Assembly (NCBI RefSeq): GCF_018777385.1
Contig: NZ_JAFJYB010000001.1
Span: 1 to 64,000 of the forward strand
Source: Candidatus Symbiopectobacterium endolongispinus
Lineage (GTDB): Bacteria; Pseudomonadota; Gammaproteobacteria; Enterobacterales; Enterobacteriaceae
DNA length: 64,000 nucleotides
Direction of reading: 5' to 3'
The notes beneath the pieces are model-generated. The model saw nothing but the letters and a program-made list of their open reading frames with translations, made no database searches and was not told where the DNA came from. The translations under genes and the position numbers were made by a program. Numbering within the stretch: the stretch's first letter is position 1; each line of letters starts with the position of its first letter. Shown in pieces: positions 9,882 to 21,588 of this stretch.

Positions 9882-11196
9882 GGGTCTTCCCCTATCATGG
9901 TGGGAGACTCATAACAACATGTTTAACCTGCCGTAATGGAACATCACTGCCACCTTAAAGCGTTCTTTGTTCCGGTATCCTCTGGACTTGATCCGCAGCA
10001 GCCTTATCTTGCTGTTTAGTGACTCTGCATTACCGTTTGATACCCTGTGTTTCATGGCATTCAGGATCCCGTACAGTCGTTTACGTAACGTCCGGGCGGC
10101 GCTGCTTAGTAGCGGGACACCAACGTCTTTTGCCATCCCTATCCATTCCAGCCACAGACGCCTGCTGTGTTCGTCATACCGGCGGTTCCAGAGTTCCCGG
10201 GCCAGCGCCTTCATTGCCCAGCAACGGCTGGTATCAGGCAGAACCATCTGCGCTGCTTCCAGTCTTTCTGCTATTCGACCATGACGTTTATGGCGACCGT
10301 ACAACCACAGATAACGGGAACGATGTGCACTTTTTCGTGCCGGTAACGGGATGGTTTTCATCTCCAACTGTCGTGTTTTATCTACGACGGCACAGAGCAT
10401 TTTCGCTACATGGAAGTGGTCGAACGCGATCTTCTCCACCGCGTTAGGCAGATGGAGCCGCGCTGCGCTTATATAGGATAGATTCATGTCCATCGACAGG
10501 GTTTTAATGGATTCAATCTGGCGGTCACCCAGACTCCGGAGATAGCCAGCAAGACTTTCAACTCCGCGATCATCTTTGAGTTCCAATGCCTGTCCTTGGG
10601 TATCAGAGATAACGGTGACGTACTGATGCCCCTTTTTGAAAGCGACCTCATCAACACAGAGATGACGTGCGGCCTGAGGTGTTTTTCGACGGGCCAGTCC
10701 ACGCTTAACCGCCCGTTGCATAATATTATCGACAGCATTCCAGCTCAGCCTCAGCTGTTTCCTGACGGCATCCACGGTGCTGATTTTCAGCCATGAGATA
10801 ACGAACGACTCGAACAACAGCGTATACCGGCTACCGGGGCCGGCCCATGGAACAGACAGCGTCTGGTAGCCATGCTCCGGGCACATAATACGGGGTACAT
10901 CAGCTTCGACTATTGTCGCGAACTGACAGGTATCGAGATGGCGCCATTTACGATGTCGGTGATCGTGAATAGGACAAGATTTCCCGCAGGTTGGACAGGT
11001 TAACTGAGTGTTTTTCGCAATCTCAACTGTAACGGTAACAGAACCGGCATTTTCATCGAGAGAAAGAGACTTTACCTGCCACGGAATAGACAGGTTGAGG
11101 ATATGAGCGTAGAGAGACTTTTCGTCCATGGTGGTGACCTCTGGCGATTTAATACGCCATTATCATGCCTTCAGCCACCACAACAAGGGAAGACCC
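9882..11196 (-). mobile_element. ISL3-type insertion sequence, about 1.3 kb
   Basis: The element is bounded by imperfect terminal inverted repeats. The left end reads GGGTCTTCCCCTATCATGGT; the right end, read inward, is GGGTCTTCCCTTGTTGTGGT. It holds one transposase gene. The flanking octamers (ATTGAGTG on the left, TGAAAACA on the right) do not match, so no 8-bp target duplication, usual for the family, is present. Each flank is a gene missing its 5' part (mcp on the left, flavoprotein on the right). This indicates deletion or inversion through recombination between copies rather than simple insertion. Confidence 0.9.
9909..11129 (-). CDS. ISL3-family transposase
   Basis: This is an intact 406-residue transposase. 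Its N-terminal zinc-ribbon has CPTCGKSCPIHDH followed by a C-x-H pair. The catalytic region has HLCVDEVAFKKGHQYVTVIS (first Asp), LSMDMNLSYISA (second Asp) and, near the C-terminus, SNGNAESLNSKIRLLRIKSR (Glu), the usual DDE spacing of the family. Being intact, the element may still be mobile. It fills almost the whole IS between the inverted repeats. Confidence 0.93.
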   Translation of the reverse strand: MDEKSLYAHILNLSIPWQVKSLSLDENAGSVTVTVEIAKNTQLTCPTCGKSCPIHDHRHRKWRHLDTCQFATIVEADVPRIMCPEHGYQTLSVPWAGPGSRYTLLFESFVISWLKISTVDAVRKQLRLSWNAVDNIMQRAVKRGLARRKTPQAARHLCVDEVAFKKGHQYVTVISDTQGQALELKDDRGVESLAGYLRSLGDRQIESIKTLSMDMNLSYISAARLHLPNAVEKIAFDHFHVAKMLCAVVDKTRQLEMKTIPLPARKSAHRSRYLWLYGRHKRHGRIAERLEAAQMVLPDTSRCWAMKALARELWNRRYDEHSRRLWLEWIGMAKDVGVPLLSSAARTLRKRLYGILNAMKHRVSNGNAESLNSKIRLLRIKSRGYRNKERFKVAVMFHYGRLNMLL

Positions 11197-12214
11197 TGAA
11201 AACAGCAGGCAAACAGCTTATCACCGATGAAAAAGGAAAAGTCGTAGGACTCATGGCAGAAAGCTCTGCCGGTGAATCCATTCGTATCAATGCCAAAACC
11301 GTGGTTATTGCCACCGGTGGTTTCGGCAGCAATAAAGAGATGCTGACCGAGTATACCCGCTTCCCCGATGTGGAAGTGGTTGGTATCCCGGGGAAAGTGG
11401 GTGACGGCATTAAAATGGCCTGGGCAGCCGGCGCAGCAAAAGATGGTCGTGAATTTATCAATATGTCCTATCGTCCGGGGCCGTCAAAATAGTCCACCAC
11501 CAACCATTACGCGGCTTCTGCTAAACAGCCCCATTTGTGGCTAAACACCAAGGGCGAACGATTCACCAACGAAGCCAAATTGAGCAGTGGCCTTTTGCTG
11601 GTAATGCCCTGGAAAATCAGGGTGGAACGATGTTTGTGTTGTATGACGAGGACACCAAAAACTACATGGTCGATCACGGCATTGATGTTGGCGTTGGCGT
11701 GATGGTCCCCGTTGCCACCAAACTCACTAAACTGGAAGAGCACTTTGCAAAAGGCGAGGCGGCCGGCAAAGCGTTCCGTGCGAACTCCATCAAAGAGCTG
11801 GCGCAAAAAACCGGCATGGATTATCAAACGCTGAAAGACAACATTGAGCGTTACAACCAATTTTGCAACGTCCGCCACGATGAAGATTTCGTGAAAGATG
11901 CCCGCTATCTGCGTCCTGTTGTGAAAGCACCCTTCTATGCGGTGAAGAGCGTGGCAACCTCACTCGGTACCTTGGGCGGCGTGAAGGTGAACGAAAAATT
12001 GCAGGCGGTTGATGATAAAAACGTCCCTGTTTCTGGTCTGTGCGTGATCGGCAACGATGCCGGAGGCATGTACGGTGACAGTTACGATCTGGTGATGGCA
12101 GGCAGCACCGTTGGCTTTGCTATCAACTCGGCGCGCATTGCGGCGGAAAACATTGCGCAAGACCTGGGGGCAAAAAAGCCACTGGTCATGAAAGCCAGCG
12201 ATAAAAAGAGTTAA
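11197..12214 (+). pseudogene. Flavocytochrome/fumarate-reductase-type flavoprotein, 5' truncated
   Basis: C-terminal two thirds of an FAD-binding reductase of the flavocytochrome c/fumarate reductase family, which reduces fumarate or related unsaturated acids during anaerobic respiration. Visible parts are the NAKTVVIATGGFGSNKEML nucleotide-binding strand, LWLNTKGERFTNEA, and GNDAGGMYGDSYDLVMAGST near the C-terminus. The 5' part ends at the insertion sequence. An in-frame TAG interrupts the frame at about 11490-11492, and a frameshift lies near 11580, between FTNEA and SEQWPFAGN. The downstream Crp/Fnr-like gene may have been its regulator, an inference from adjacency only. Confidence 0.82.
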
Positions 12215-12241
12215 TTGCTTTCCTCCTGACATGCACTCACA

Positions 12242-12274
12242 GATTCACTCGGGTTGATTCAGCCTGAGTGAATC
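12242..12274 (+). terminator. Hairpin after the flavoprotein remnant
   Basis: GATTCACTCGGG pairs with CCTGAGTGAATC (one G-T pair) around a 9-base loop. The following sequence is only weakly T-rich, so termination may be inefficient. The remaining bases to 12596 hold no recognisable gene; an AT-rich stretch at 12540-12590 is the probable promoter of the next gene. Confidence 0.6.
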
Positions 12275-12596
12275 AACTTGCGATTGTAATAAAGGTTAAT
12301 CATTTCATAACAGTGTTTTCAATAAACGCCTTTAACTTCCTCTCTCATCGATTATTTTATGCAACATGTCAACGACGTTATTTACCTTTCTTTATTCCTG
12401 CTGTCCTCGGGTGTAAAAATGCACGGGTAAATGAACGCGGTGAATTTAACAAAATGTGGTTTGACGCGGTAGTAATTCCAAACAGGAAACGGCAAACTGA
12501 TGCGCATAATCGTACTCGATGTTGATTAATCGCTTTCTTTTACAATGAATTATATTTTGATGTGCTTATATCATTCCATAAAACAGGGAAATAATA

Positions 12597-13296
12597 ATGA
12601 GACACATTTTCCACCAAATGCCCTGGATATACCCGAAAGATATTGTTGAACTTCGCGAATTATATCAACGACATGGAACTCTGGATCATTATAAGAAAGG
12701 CACCATCATCAAGGGTCGTGGGGAGTCGCAGCGGTTATTCTATTTGGTTAATGGGCTCTGTATGTATTATGCCAACTATGTCGAAAATAATCCGATGTCA
12801 TTCTCACTGGTGCTGCCAGAACGCACGATGGGAGATATTACTTGTATTACCAAGCAGCATGTTAATGTCACCACCATTGTGATCCGCGATGCGGATATTC
12901 TGGTGGTACCACCCGATATTTTACTGGATGCCATGCGGCAGGATGCTGAACTGGCGATAAAAATATGCCGTCACGTTGTGGCCAAGCAGGAGAGCAGCTT
13001 GGAGGCGGTAATCACCAACACCAGTTGTGAACCCACACAACGCCTTAAAATTTTACTTAAAAGTATGTTACTGGAAGGTGGAATTGAGCCTAAAAACAGA
13101 CTGGTATACTGTGCCGCTGACGTTGACCCATGAGGAATATGGCCAGATCATCAACGTGACTCGCGTCACCATTTCCAGAATACTGGCACATTGGCAAAGT
13201 GAAGGGCTGATATGTCGGGAAAATAAAACGATCATTGTCCATCATCAGCTGTTTGATGATGTGTATGACTGGCTTAGTTATTTTTCTGAAAAATAA
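12597..13296 (+). pseudogene. Crp/Fnr-family regulator, frameshift before the helix-turn-helix
   Basis: The N-terminal part (12597 to about 13110) is a cyclic-nucleotide-binding-like beta-barrel plus the long dimerisation helix, with no Fnr-type N-terminal cysteine cluster. It stops at 13133. The winged-helix part lies in another frame ending at 13296 and shows LTLTHEEYGQIINVTRVTIS, the recognition-helix region. The shift falls at about 13100-13115. Uncorrected, the product would keep its sensor domain but lose DNA binding. The upstream flavoprotein suggests a role in anaerobic respiration; the effector is unknown. Confidence 0.8.
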
Positions 13297-13371
13297 CCTT
13301 TCATTACCGCGTAAAAAACACCGCGTTGCCTATACTGGCAGATGGTTGTAAGCCAGCCACACCGAATCTTC

Positions 13372-14118
13372 TCACCAATAATGCTCACTGGTAATATGCC
13401 CCGGACGGCGACGCAGGTGCTTGGTCATCTCCCGTTGTTCTTTCAGGCATTGCTGGGTATCGCGCGCCATTTGCGGGTTACCGCACAGCATCACATGGCT
13501 GGTTTGCGCATTTAGTGGCAACCCGACCGCCTTCTCCAACGCCCCGCTGCTGATAAGCGCCGGAACGCGTCCTGTCAGGAAGCCTACCTGTGTTTCCCGG
13601 CTGATGACCGTTTGTATCCGCAGTTTATCGCCGTAACGCTGCTGTAGCTGCTGCATCTTGGGTAAGTAGCTAAGGTCATTGGCAAAACGCGCCGCGTGCA
13701 CCAATACGATGTGCTTGAAACGCTCCAGATCTTTCCCTTCCTCTAAAATCGACAGATAAGGGCCGATAGCGGTGCCGGTCGCGAGCATCCACAGCGTGTC
13801 GCAGTCAGGGATTTCTTCCAGTACAAAGAAACCTGCCGCCTCTTTGGTGATTTCCAGTGGCATTCCGGATTGCAGAGCATGCAAATGCGGGCTGGACTTG
13901 CCGTCCGGCACCGTGACCAGATAAAACTCAAGAATGGGATTACTGGGGGCATTCACGTAGGAATAGGCGCGTTGAATGCGTTCGCCGCCAATTTCCAATC
14001 CCAGTTTGGCGTACTGGCCCGCAGTGAACGCGGCAATCGGCGCCTGAACCTGAATGCTGAAAAGGCTGTCCGTCCAATTTGTTACCTGAATAACGTTACC
14101 GGTTACCCACTCTGCCAT
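13372..14118 (-). CDS. fpr: Ferredoxin/flavodoxin-NADP+ reductase Fpr
   Basis: Fpr passes electrons between NADPH and flavodoxin or ferredoxin. The start at 14118 (MAEWVTGNVIQVTNWTDSLF) gives 248 residues, the E. coli length; ten upstream residues to 14148 are unlikely to be translated. The FAD-binding RAYSYVNAP, the NADP-binding LATGTAIGPYLSI and the C-terminal aromatic residue EHYW are present. It follows glpX in the conserved glpFKX-fpr order. Intact. Confidence 0.96.
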   Translation of the reverse strand: MAEWVTGNVIQVTNWTDSLFSIQVQAPIAAFTAGQYAKLGLEIGGERIQRAYSYVNAPSNPILEFYLVTVPDGKSSPHLHALQSGMPLEITKEAAGFFVLEEIPDCDTLWMLATGTAIGPYLSILEEGKDLERFKHIVLVHAARFANDLSYLPKMQQLQQRYGDKLRIQTVISRETQVGFLTGRVPALISSGALEKAVGLPLNAQTSHVMLCGNPQMARDTQQCLKEQREMTKHLRRRPGHITSEHYW

Positions 14119-14258
14119 AGTGCTGTGCTCCTGATGTTTTTCGGCCACTCAGGCCATCCCCTCACAAAACGGTGCGTCAGGGGAGAGGGCCTTTACGATA
14201 CGCGATTTTTTAACAACAGTGAAGCAATCAATACAATAGACGTTGTGCATTCATGCTA

Positions 14259-15110
14259 TTACAGCAGGAAGTCATGCAACGCGGGATCTTTGCGATCGAG
14301 ATAATGTGTTGAACGAATACGCCGGATGGTGCGTGATTTGCCGCGAATCAGCAGGGTTTCGGTGGTGGCGATGTTACCCCGACGGACAATCCCTTCCAAC
14401 AGGTCGCCTTTGGTGATGCCGGTAGCCGAGAAGATCACGTTGTCATTACGCGCCATATCGCTCAGAGTGAGTACACGTCCGGCTTCGATCCCCATTTCTG
14501 CACAACGTTCCAGCTCGCGCTCGCCCAAACGGCGGTTTTCCTCACTGTCCCCTTTAACCTGGTGACGAGCCAGCAGGCGACCTTGCATATCGCCATCCAG
14601 CGCACGGATCACCGCAGCGGAAATCACCCCTTCCGGCGCGCCGCCTATGCCATACAGCACATCGACTTCGCTGTCAGGCATACAGGTCAGAATTGAGGCC
14701 GCGACATCACCGTCGGGAATAGCAAACACTTTCACGCCCAGTTGTTGCATCTCGGCAATCACCCCATAGTGGCGCGGTTTCGCCAGTGTGATCACCGTAA
14801 GCTGCTGTAACGGTTTGCCAATTTTGATGGCGATGTTGCGCAGATTATCCGCCAGTGGCAGTGCCAGATTGATAGCACCTTTGGCCTGAGGGCCGACGAT
14901 CAGCTTTTCCATGTACATGTCGGGCGCGTGCAGAAAGGTATCTTTTTCACCGACGGCCAGTACGGCAAGCGCATTGGCTTGCCCCATCGCCGTCATTCGT
15001 GTGCCTTCAATGGGATCGACGGCGATATCCACCGCATCACCCACGCCGGTGCCGACTTGCTCACCGATGTAAAGCATGGGGGCTTCGTCGATTTCGCCTT
15101 CACCGATCAA
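14259..15110 (-). pseudogene. glpX: Fructose-1,6-bisphosphatase class II GlpX, N-terminus deleted
   Basis: GlpX is the class II fructose-1,6-bisphosphatase of the glycerol regulon. Recognisable sequence begins at IGEGEIDEAPMLYIGEQVG, about residue 55 of the 336-residue E. coli protein, and runs intact to the C-terminus (STHYLDRKDPALHDFLL). Metal-site residues in DPIEGTRMTAMGQ and the GIGGAPEGV segment are kept, but the first 50-odd residues are gone. At about 15110-15117 the sequence changes directly to the 3' part of an idnR-like gene in a different frame. The ORF reads upstream through non-homologous sequence, so no native start remains. Confidence 0.9.
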
Positions 15111-15111
15111 T

Positions 15112-15966
15112 GGCGGGTGTCGTGGCTTGCCCAATATCCAAGCCGTGGAAACCGGAAATCGCGATGTGACCCGGTATGTTAAGCGACAGGCGCAGGCACT
15201 CTTGCAATACCCCAACGGCGATATCGTCATTGGTACAGAAGATGGCATCTACCTGTGGATACATCTGGCGTATCAGTGCCAGCATATCAGCACCAATCGA
15301 CACAGAAGAGACCTTGTTGGGCGAAATTTGCATAGGTTCCAGTCCCGCTTCCTGCATGGCGCGGCTATAGCCTTGATAGCGCTTGCGGTCGCGCACGTCG
15401 GACATGGAACCAAAGTAGAGCACGTGGCGTTTACCGCTGGCCAGCATCGCCACCGTCATATCATAGGCGGCCTGCGTATTGTTGAACCCGACCACAATGC
15501 GGCCTGGCAACGGCTCCAGATCCATCACTTGAGCGACGGGAATATTGGCGGAATCGAGGTATTTGTTGGCGCGCAGCGTGTGTTCGGAGTCGGTAAGAAT
15601 TAAGCCAGCAATGTTACAAGACAGCAGGTTAACGATCTGCTCTTCTTCCCGCGTTTTATCGTAGTTGTAATTGACCACCAGTGTTTGGTAGCCGTTCAGC
15701 GCGGTAACCGATTCAATCCCGGCCAACAGATCGGAGAAAATCTGGTTATTAAACGATGGTACCAGAATGCCGATGCGCGGGGCGGGCGCTTGTGTCGCCT
15801 CTTTACGCTCATCGGGGGTGTAATTCACTTCCGCCATCACCTGAGCGATGCGCTGCGCGGTTTCAGGCGACACTTTATCCGGCGTGCGCAGATAACGACT
15901 GACGGTCATCTTGGTGACGCCTGATAATTGTGCGATGTCCTGTAACGTAACGCGCTGGTTCTTCAT
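15112..15966 (-). pseudogene. idnR: IdnR/GntR-type LacI-family regulator, C-terminus deleted
   Basis: LacI-family repressor/activator of L-idonate or gluconate genes. The start at 15966 (MKNQRVTLQDIAQLSGVTKM) gives a typical helix-turn-helix with GVTKMTVSRYLRTPDKVS, close to E. coli IdnR. The periplasmic-binding-like sensor domain follows (LVPSFNNQIFSDLLAGIESV, FCTNDDIAVG). Homology ends at SGFHGLDIGQATTP, about 75 residues short of a full protein, where glpX sequence begins; the frame closes at 15100. It is divergent from idnO, as expected for a local regulator. Loss of the last part of the effector domain probably inactivates it. Confidence 0.87.
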
Positions 15967-16190
15967 GCAGGAAAGCCCAAGTGTCGCCTGATTCAAAACG
16001 AGGATTATGCACTGCCGCTCCGGGAAAAGGAAAGCGCGTTACTGGAATACCTCTCGTAACATGGCTGTGAGCGCAAAAATAATAAGTGTTTTTCGGGTGT
16101 TAGCGTGAGGGGGACGAACGGTAGCCGATATTTCAGTAAAAATACGCGCGAAGGATCACGTAAAAAGTAACCTCCTTTCGTAACATGATA

Positions 16191-16212
16191 TTGAGTGATC
16201 TCTCTCACAGTT
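16191..16212. promoter_or_regulatory. CRP-like site in the idnR-idnO intergenic region
   Basis: TTGAGTGATCTCTCTCACAG has the GTGA-N6-TCAC form of a strong CRP site. It lies about 185 bp before idnO in the 430-bp divergent region. Two copies of CGTAACATG (near 16064 and 16179) resemble half-sites of the GntR/IdnR palindrome and may be operators. Confidence 0.6.
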
Positions 16213-16395
16213 TTACTAGCAATAAACCGGTTTGATAATAGGGCGTCTGGCATTGGCGATGTTATTTGCGCCGCGGTTATTATTACGACAGCGACGCCCC
16301 ACACGATCACTTATTGAGCCTTCTTTTCAGCGGGCTTTGAGTTTCTTATCGCTATCAATAGGACAAGCCGTTCTATTATTTATCGGGAAAGAATA

Positions 16396-17160
16396 ATGAA
16401 AGATCTTTTTTCGTTAACAAATAAAAAAGTCCTTATTACGGGTTCAGCGCAGGGTATTGGTTTTCTGTTGGCGCAAGGTTTAGCCGAGCAAGGTGCTGAT
16501 ATTATTATAAACGATATTACTGACGATCGTGCCCAACATGCTGCCAGCCAATTACGTGATGCTGGGTTTGTGGCTGATGCCTGCGCCTTTGATGTGACCA
16601 ACGGTCAGGCGGTTAATAACGCCATTGCTGATATTGAAGAAAATATTGGCGCAATTGACGTGCTGATAAATAATGCCGGCATCCAACGCCGTCACCCTTT
16701 CACTGAGTTTCCTGAAAATGAATGGGATGCGGTGATCGACGTCAATCAGAAATCCGTGTTTCTGGTTTCTCAGGCGGTATCTCGCTTTATGGTGAAACGG
16801 CAACGCGGCAAGATTATTAATATCTGCTCAATGCAGAGTGAGCTTGGGCGGGACACCATTACCCCCTATGCCGCCTCTAAAGGGGCGGTGAAAATTCTGA
16901 CGCATGGTATGTGCGTTGAACTTGCGCGTTATAACATTCAGGTCAATGGCATTGCGCCGGGTTATTTCAAAACCGACATGACCAAAGCGCTGGTCGAGGA
17001 TGAAGCCTTTACCCAATGGCTGGGTAAACGTACGTCCGCGGCGCGCTGGGGTAACCCGGAAGAGCTGATCGGCGCGGCGGTTTATCTCTCCTCACGGGCA
17101 TCTGATTTTGTTAACGGACATCTGTTGTTTGTTGATGGCGGCATGCTGGTCGCCGTTTAA
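16396..17160 (+). CDS. idnO: 5-keto-D-gluconate 5-reductase IdnO
   Basis: IdnO is a short-chain dehydrogenase that reduces 5-ketogluconate to gluconate in L-idonate catabolism. The 254-residue length equals that of E. coli. It has the TGSAQGIG nucleotide-binding glycine motif, the NNAGIQRRHPFTEFP segment, catalytic Ser in NICSMQSELGRDTITPYAAS with the YxxxK pair (YAASKGAVK), and the C-terminus FVNGHLLFVDGGMLVAV. It starts the idnO-idnK pair. No idnD or idnT is present here, so the pathway is incomplete locally. Intact. Confidence 0.93.
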   Translation: MKDLFSLTNKKVLITGSAQGIGFLLAQGLAEQGADIIINDITDDRAQHAASQLRDAGFVADACAFDVTNGQAVNNAIADIEENIGAIDVLINNAGIQRRHPFTEFPENEWDAVIDVNQKSVFLVSQAVSRFMVKRQRGKIINICSMQSELGRDTITPYAASKGAVKILTHGMCVELARYNIQVNGIAPGYFKTDMTKALVEDEAFTQWLGKRTSAARWGNPEELIGAAVYLSSRASDFVNGHLLFVDGGMLVAV

Positions 17161-17185
17161 GCACGCGGTGTAACAAGGAGCCGTT

Positions 17186-17713
17186 ATGGCAGGACAATGC
17201 GTGGTGATCATGGGCGTATCCAGCACGGGAAAATCGAGCGTGGGTGCGCAGTTGGTACAGCGGTTAGGGGCCAAGTTCATTGATGGTGGCGATCTGCACC
17301 CGCGTTACAATATTCTCAAGATGTCACAGGGGCTGGCGCTGAATGATGATGACCGTGAACCTTGGCTTGAGCGGTTGAACGATGTGATCTTCAGCCTGCA
17401 ACAAAAGAATGAGACAGGCGTTCTGGTCTGTCCATCGCTGAAAAAACGCTACCGCGATCGGCTGAGGAAGTAAAATCACGGTATTACCTTTCTCTGGCTG
17501 ACGGGAGATTACGCGCTGGTGCTAGCGCGTATGCAGCAGCGTAAAGGCCATTTCATGCCGGAAAGTTTGCTGAAAAGTCAGTTTATGGCACTGAAAACGC
17601 CACAGGCGGACGAACCGGATGTGGTGGCGATAGATATCGCTGTACCCGTCGACGGTGTGGTACAGCGCTGCATCAATGCGCTGACGCCTGAGCGATTACC
17701 CGTTGCCGGTTAA
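17186..17713 (+). pseudogene. idnK: Gluconokinase IdnK/GntK, in-frame stop
   Basis: Gluconokinase phosphorylates gluconate to 6-phosphogluconate. The P-loop MGVSSTGKSSVGAQL, DGGDLHPRYNILKMSQG and the SLKKRYRD motif are present in the first 95 codons. A TAA at 17471-17473 stops the frame after YRDRLRK. The same frame then continues with conserved TFLWLTGDYALVLARMQQRK and GHFMPESLLKSQF to 17713. One nonsense mutation is thus the only visible lesion. It lies 25 bp downstream of idnO and ends at the terminator shared with glpK. Confidence 0.88.
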
Positions 17714-17720
17714 TAAAAAA

Positions 17721-17742
17721 GGGCGCAGCTATCGCTGCGCCC
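17721..17742. terminator. Terminator between idnK and glpK
   Basis: GGGCGCAGC and GCTGCGCCC form a 9-bp perfect stem with a four-base loop. It is preceded by an A run and followed by a short T-rich stretch, so it can act for both convergent genes. Confidence 0.88.
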
Positions 17743-17763
17743 TTGCGGTTTTCCCTACGGGAA

Positions 17764-20165
<2,402 letters not shown>

Positions 20166-20259
20166 AATGGTTTCCTGTTTACGGGGCTACAGAGTAATGT
20201 TCAGGCCGCTGACATAGAGCGACCCTGTATAAATGTGTGGACGATGTGAATTTATCGTT

Positions 20260-20279
20260 AATATTCGAAAACGAGAAGT
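20260..20279. promoter_or_regulatory. GlpR-like operator upstream of glpF
   Basis: AATATTCGAAAACGAGAAGT fits the GlpR 20-mer WATGTTCGWTAWCGAACATW at about 15 of 20 positions, including the TTCG and CGA cores. It lies about 95 bp upstream of glpF. The rest of the 528-bp glpF-zapB gap holds no gene I can support; it must contain both divergent promoters. Confidence 0.5.
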
Positions 20280-20693
20280 ATCGAAATCAAAATGTGTGTT
20301 GTTCGTCATAAAAATGAGCGTATTCGCCTATCAAAGCGCTGCTGTACGGTTACTTACGCCCGTTTCATGTTAATGACGGCGTTAACGTTGTTAACATGAG
20401 CGCGAGTGGTCAGAAGGGTAGCGTGCAAATTATTACGCAAGCAAGTACGTAATTTCAGTTTGCACTGATTGTTGCGGTTAAAAAAACGATCAAGACTGCC
20501 ATCAGAGTGGATGGCTGCTAGACAGCGCCCTGACAGCCCCATACAATTTACCGATACACTGAACGAAAGAGACGTGCTGGTGGAGTGCCACCCTCAACGC
20601 AAGCGTGATAGCAAGCGTATGTGAAGCGGGATTGGCATGGGAAGGGGAGATAGTACGCCTCATTGGTGCCTTGCGATTAAAAGGGGTTGAAGA

Positions 20694-20933
20694 ATGTCAT
20701 TTGAAGTGTTTGAGAAACTGGAAGCCAAAGCTCAGCAAGCGATTGATACCATTACATTATTGCAAATGGAAATCGAAGAGCTGAAGGAAAAGAACGGTCA
20801 GTTGAGCCAGGAAGTGCAACAGGCCGCTGAGTCCCGTGAAATGCTGGTGCGTGAAAACGAACACTTGAAAGAAGAACAGGTTGTCTGGCAGGAACGCCTG
20901 CGCGCGCTGTTGGGCAAGATGGAAGAAGTCTAA
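20694..20933 (+). CDS. zapB: Cell-division coiled-coil protein ZapB
   Basis: ZapB is a 79-residue, entirely coiled-coil protein that joins ZapA/FtsZ at the division ring and helps Z-ring and Ter positioning. The start [20 protein letters not shown] and the long heptad pattern to the C-terminus are as in E. coli. It lies in the conserved place between glpF and rraA with an AGGGG ribosome-binding site. Intact. Confidence 0.96.
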   Translation: MSFEVFEKLEAKAQQAIDTITLLQMEIEELKEKNGQLSQEVQQAAESREMLVRENEHLKEEQVVWQERLRALLGKMEEV

Positions 20934-20958
20934 GCGAGAAATGCAAAAGTCAAAAAAT

Positions 20959-20978
20959 GGCGCAGTGCGCCCTTTTTT
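20959..20978 (+). terminator. Terminator after zapB
   Basis: GGCGCAGTGCGCC forms a short GC-rich hairpin followed at once by CTTTTTTAT. It also faces the end of the convergent rraA. Confidence 0.75.
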
Positions 20979-20998
20979 ATCAATATGTTACTGCCGAA

Positions 20999-21481
20999 CT
21001 ATTCGATATCCAGTGGATCTTCCGACAGGATAATGCCGGTATTGTCGGCATACAGATGATCGCCGGAGAAGAAGGTCACACCGCCGAAATTGACGCGGAT
21101 ATCGCTTTCGCCAACTCCTTCGCTGGCGGCACCCACCGGAATAGCGGCCATGGCCTGAAGCCGATATCCAACTCTTCCAGATCGTCCACTTGACGCACCG
21201 CACCGTAGACCACGATGCCTTCCCAGGCGTTTTGTGTCGCCAGACGGGAGTTCAGCATCGATTAACGCACGACGCACAGAACCGCCGCCATCCACCAGAA
21301 GTACACGACCTACGCCGCTCTCTTCCAGCACATCGTAGAGGATGCCGTTATCCTCAAAGCATTTCACCGTGGTGATTTTGCCACCAAAGGAAGTGCGTCC
21401 TCCAAAGTTGGAAAACAGAGGTTCAACAACGTTCGCCTCTTCGTGATAGATATCGCACAGCTCGGAAGTATCGTATTTCAT
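20999..21481 (-). pseudogene. rraA: RNase E regulator RraA with two compensating frameshifts
   Basis: RraA is a trimeric protein that binds RNase E and reduces its activity. One 160-residue frame is open, with normal N-terminal ([20 protein letters not shown]) and C-terminal ([20 protein letters not shown]) parts. The middle (about 21160-21255) reads as unrelated [17 protein letters not shown]. In a neighbouring frame the same bases encode the conserved [20 protein letters not shown] followed by DDLEELDIG. Two opposite shifts therefore flank about 30 codons. A product could be made, but its core would be scrambled, so function is doubtful. It is also possible that both shifts are base-calling errors. 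Confidence 0.85.
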
Positions 21482-21588
21482 AGGATTTACGTCAGTTTGC
21501 CGCCGGGATCCTGAGTATATCCCTTAAAGGCAAGTGTTGGCAAAATCATCAAATGTTAACTTGATGCGTATCATTAAATACTCGCCGC

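Noticed and set aside
20999..21481. Programmed ribosomal frameshifting in rraA or hslU
   Set aside because: No slippery heptamer with downstream structure is seen at the rraA joints, and none of these genes is known to use recoding; mutation or sequencing error is simpler.
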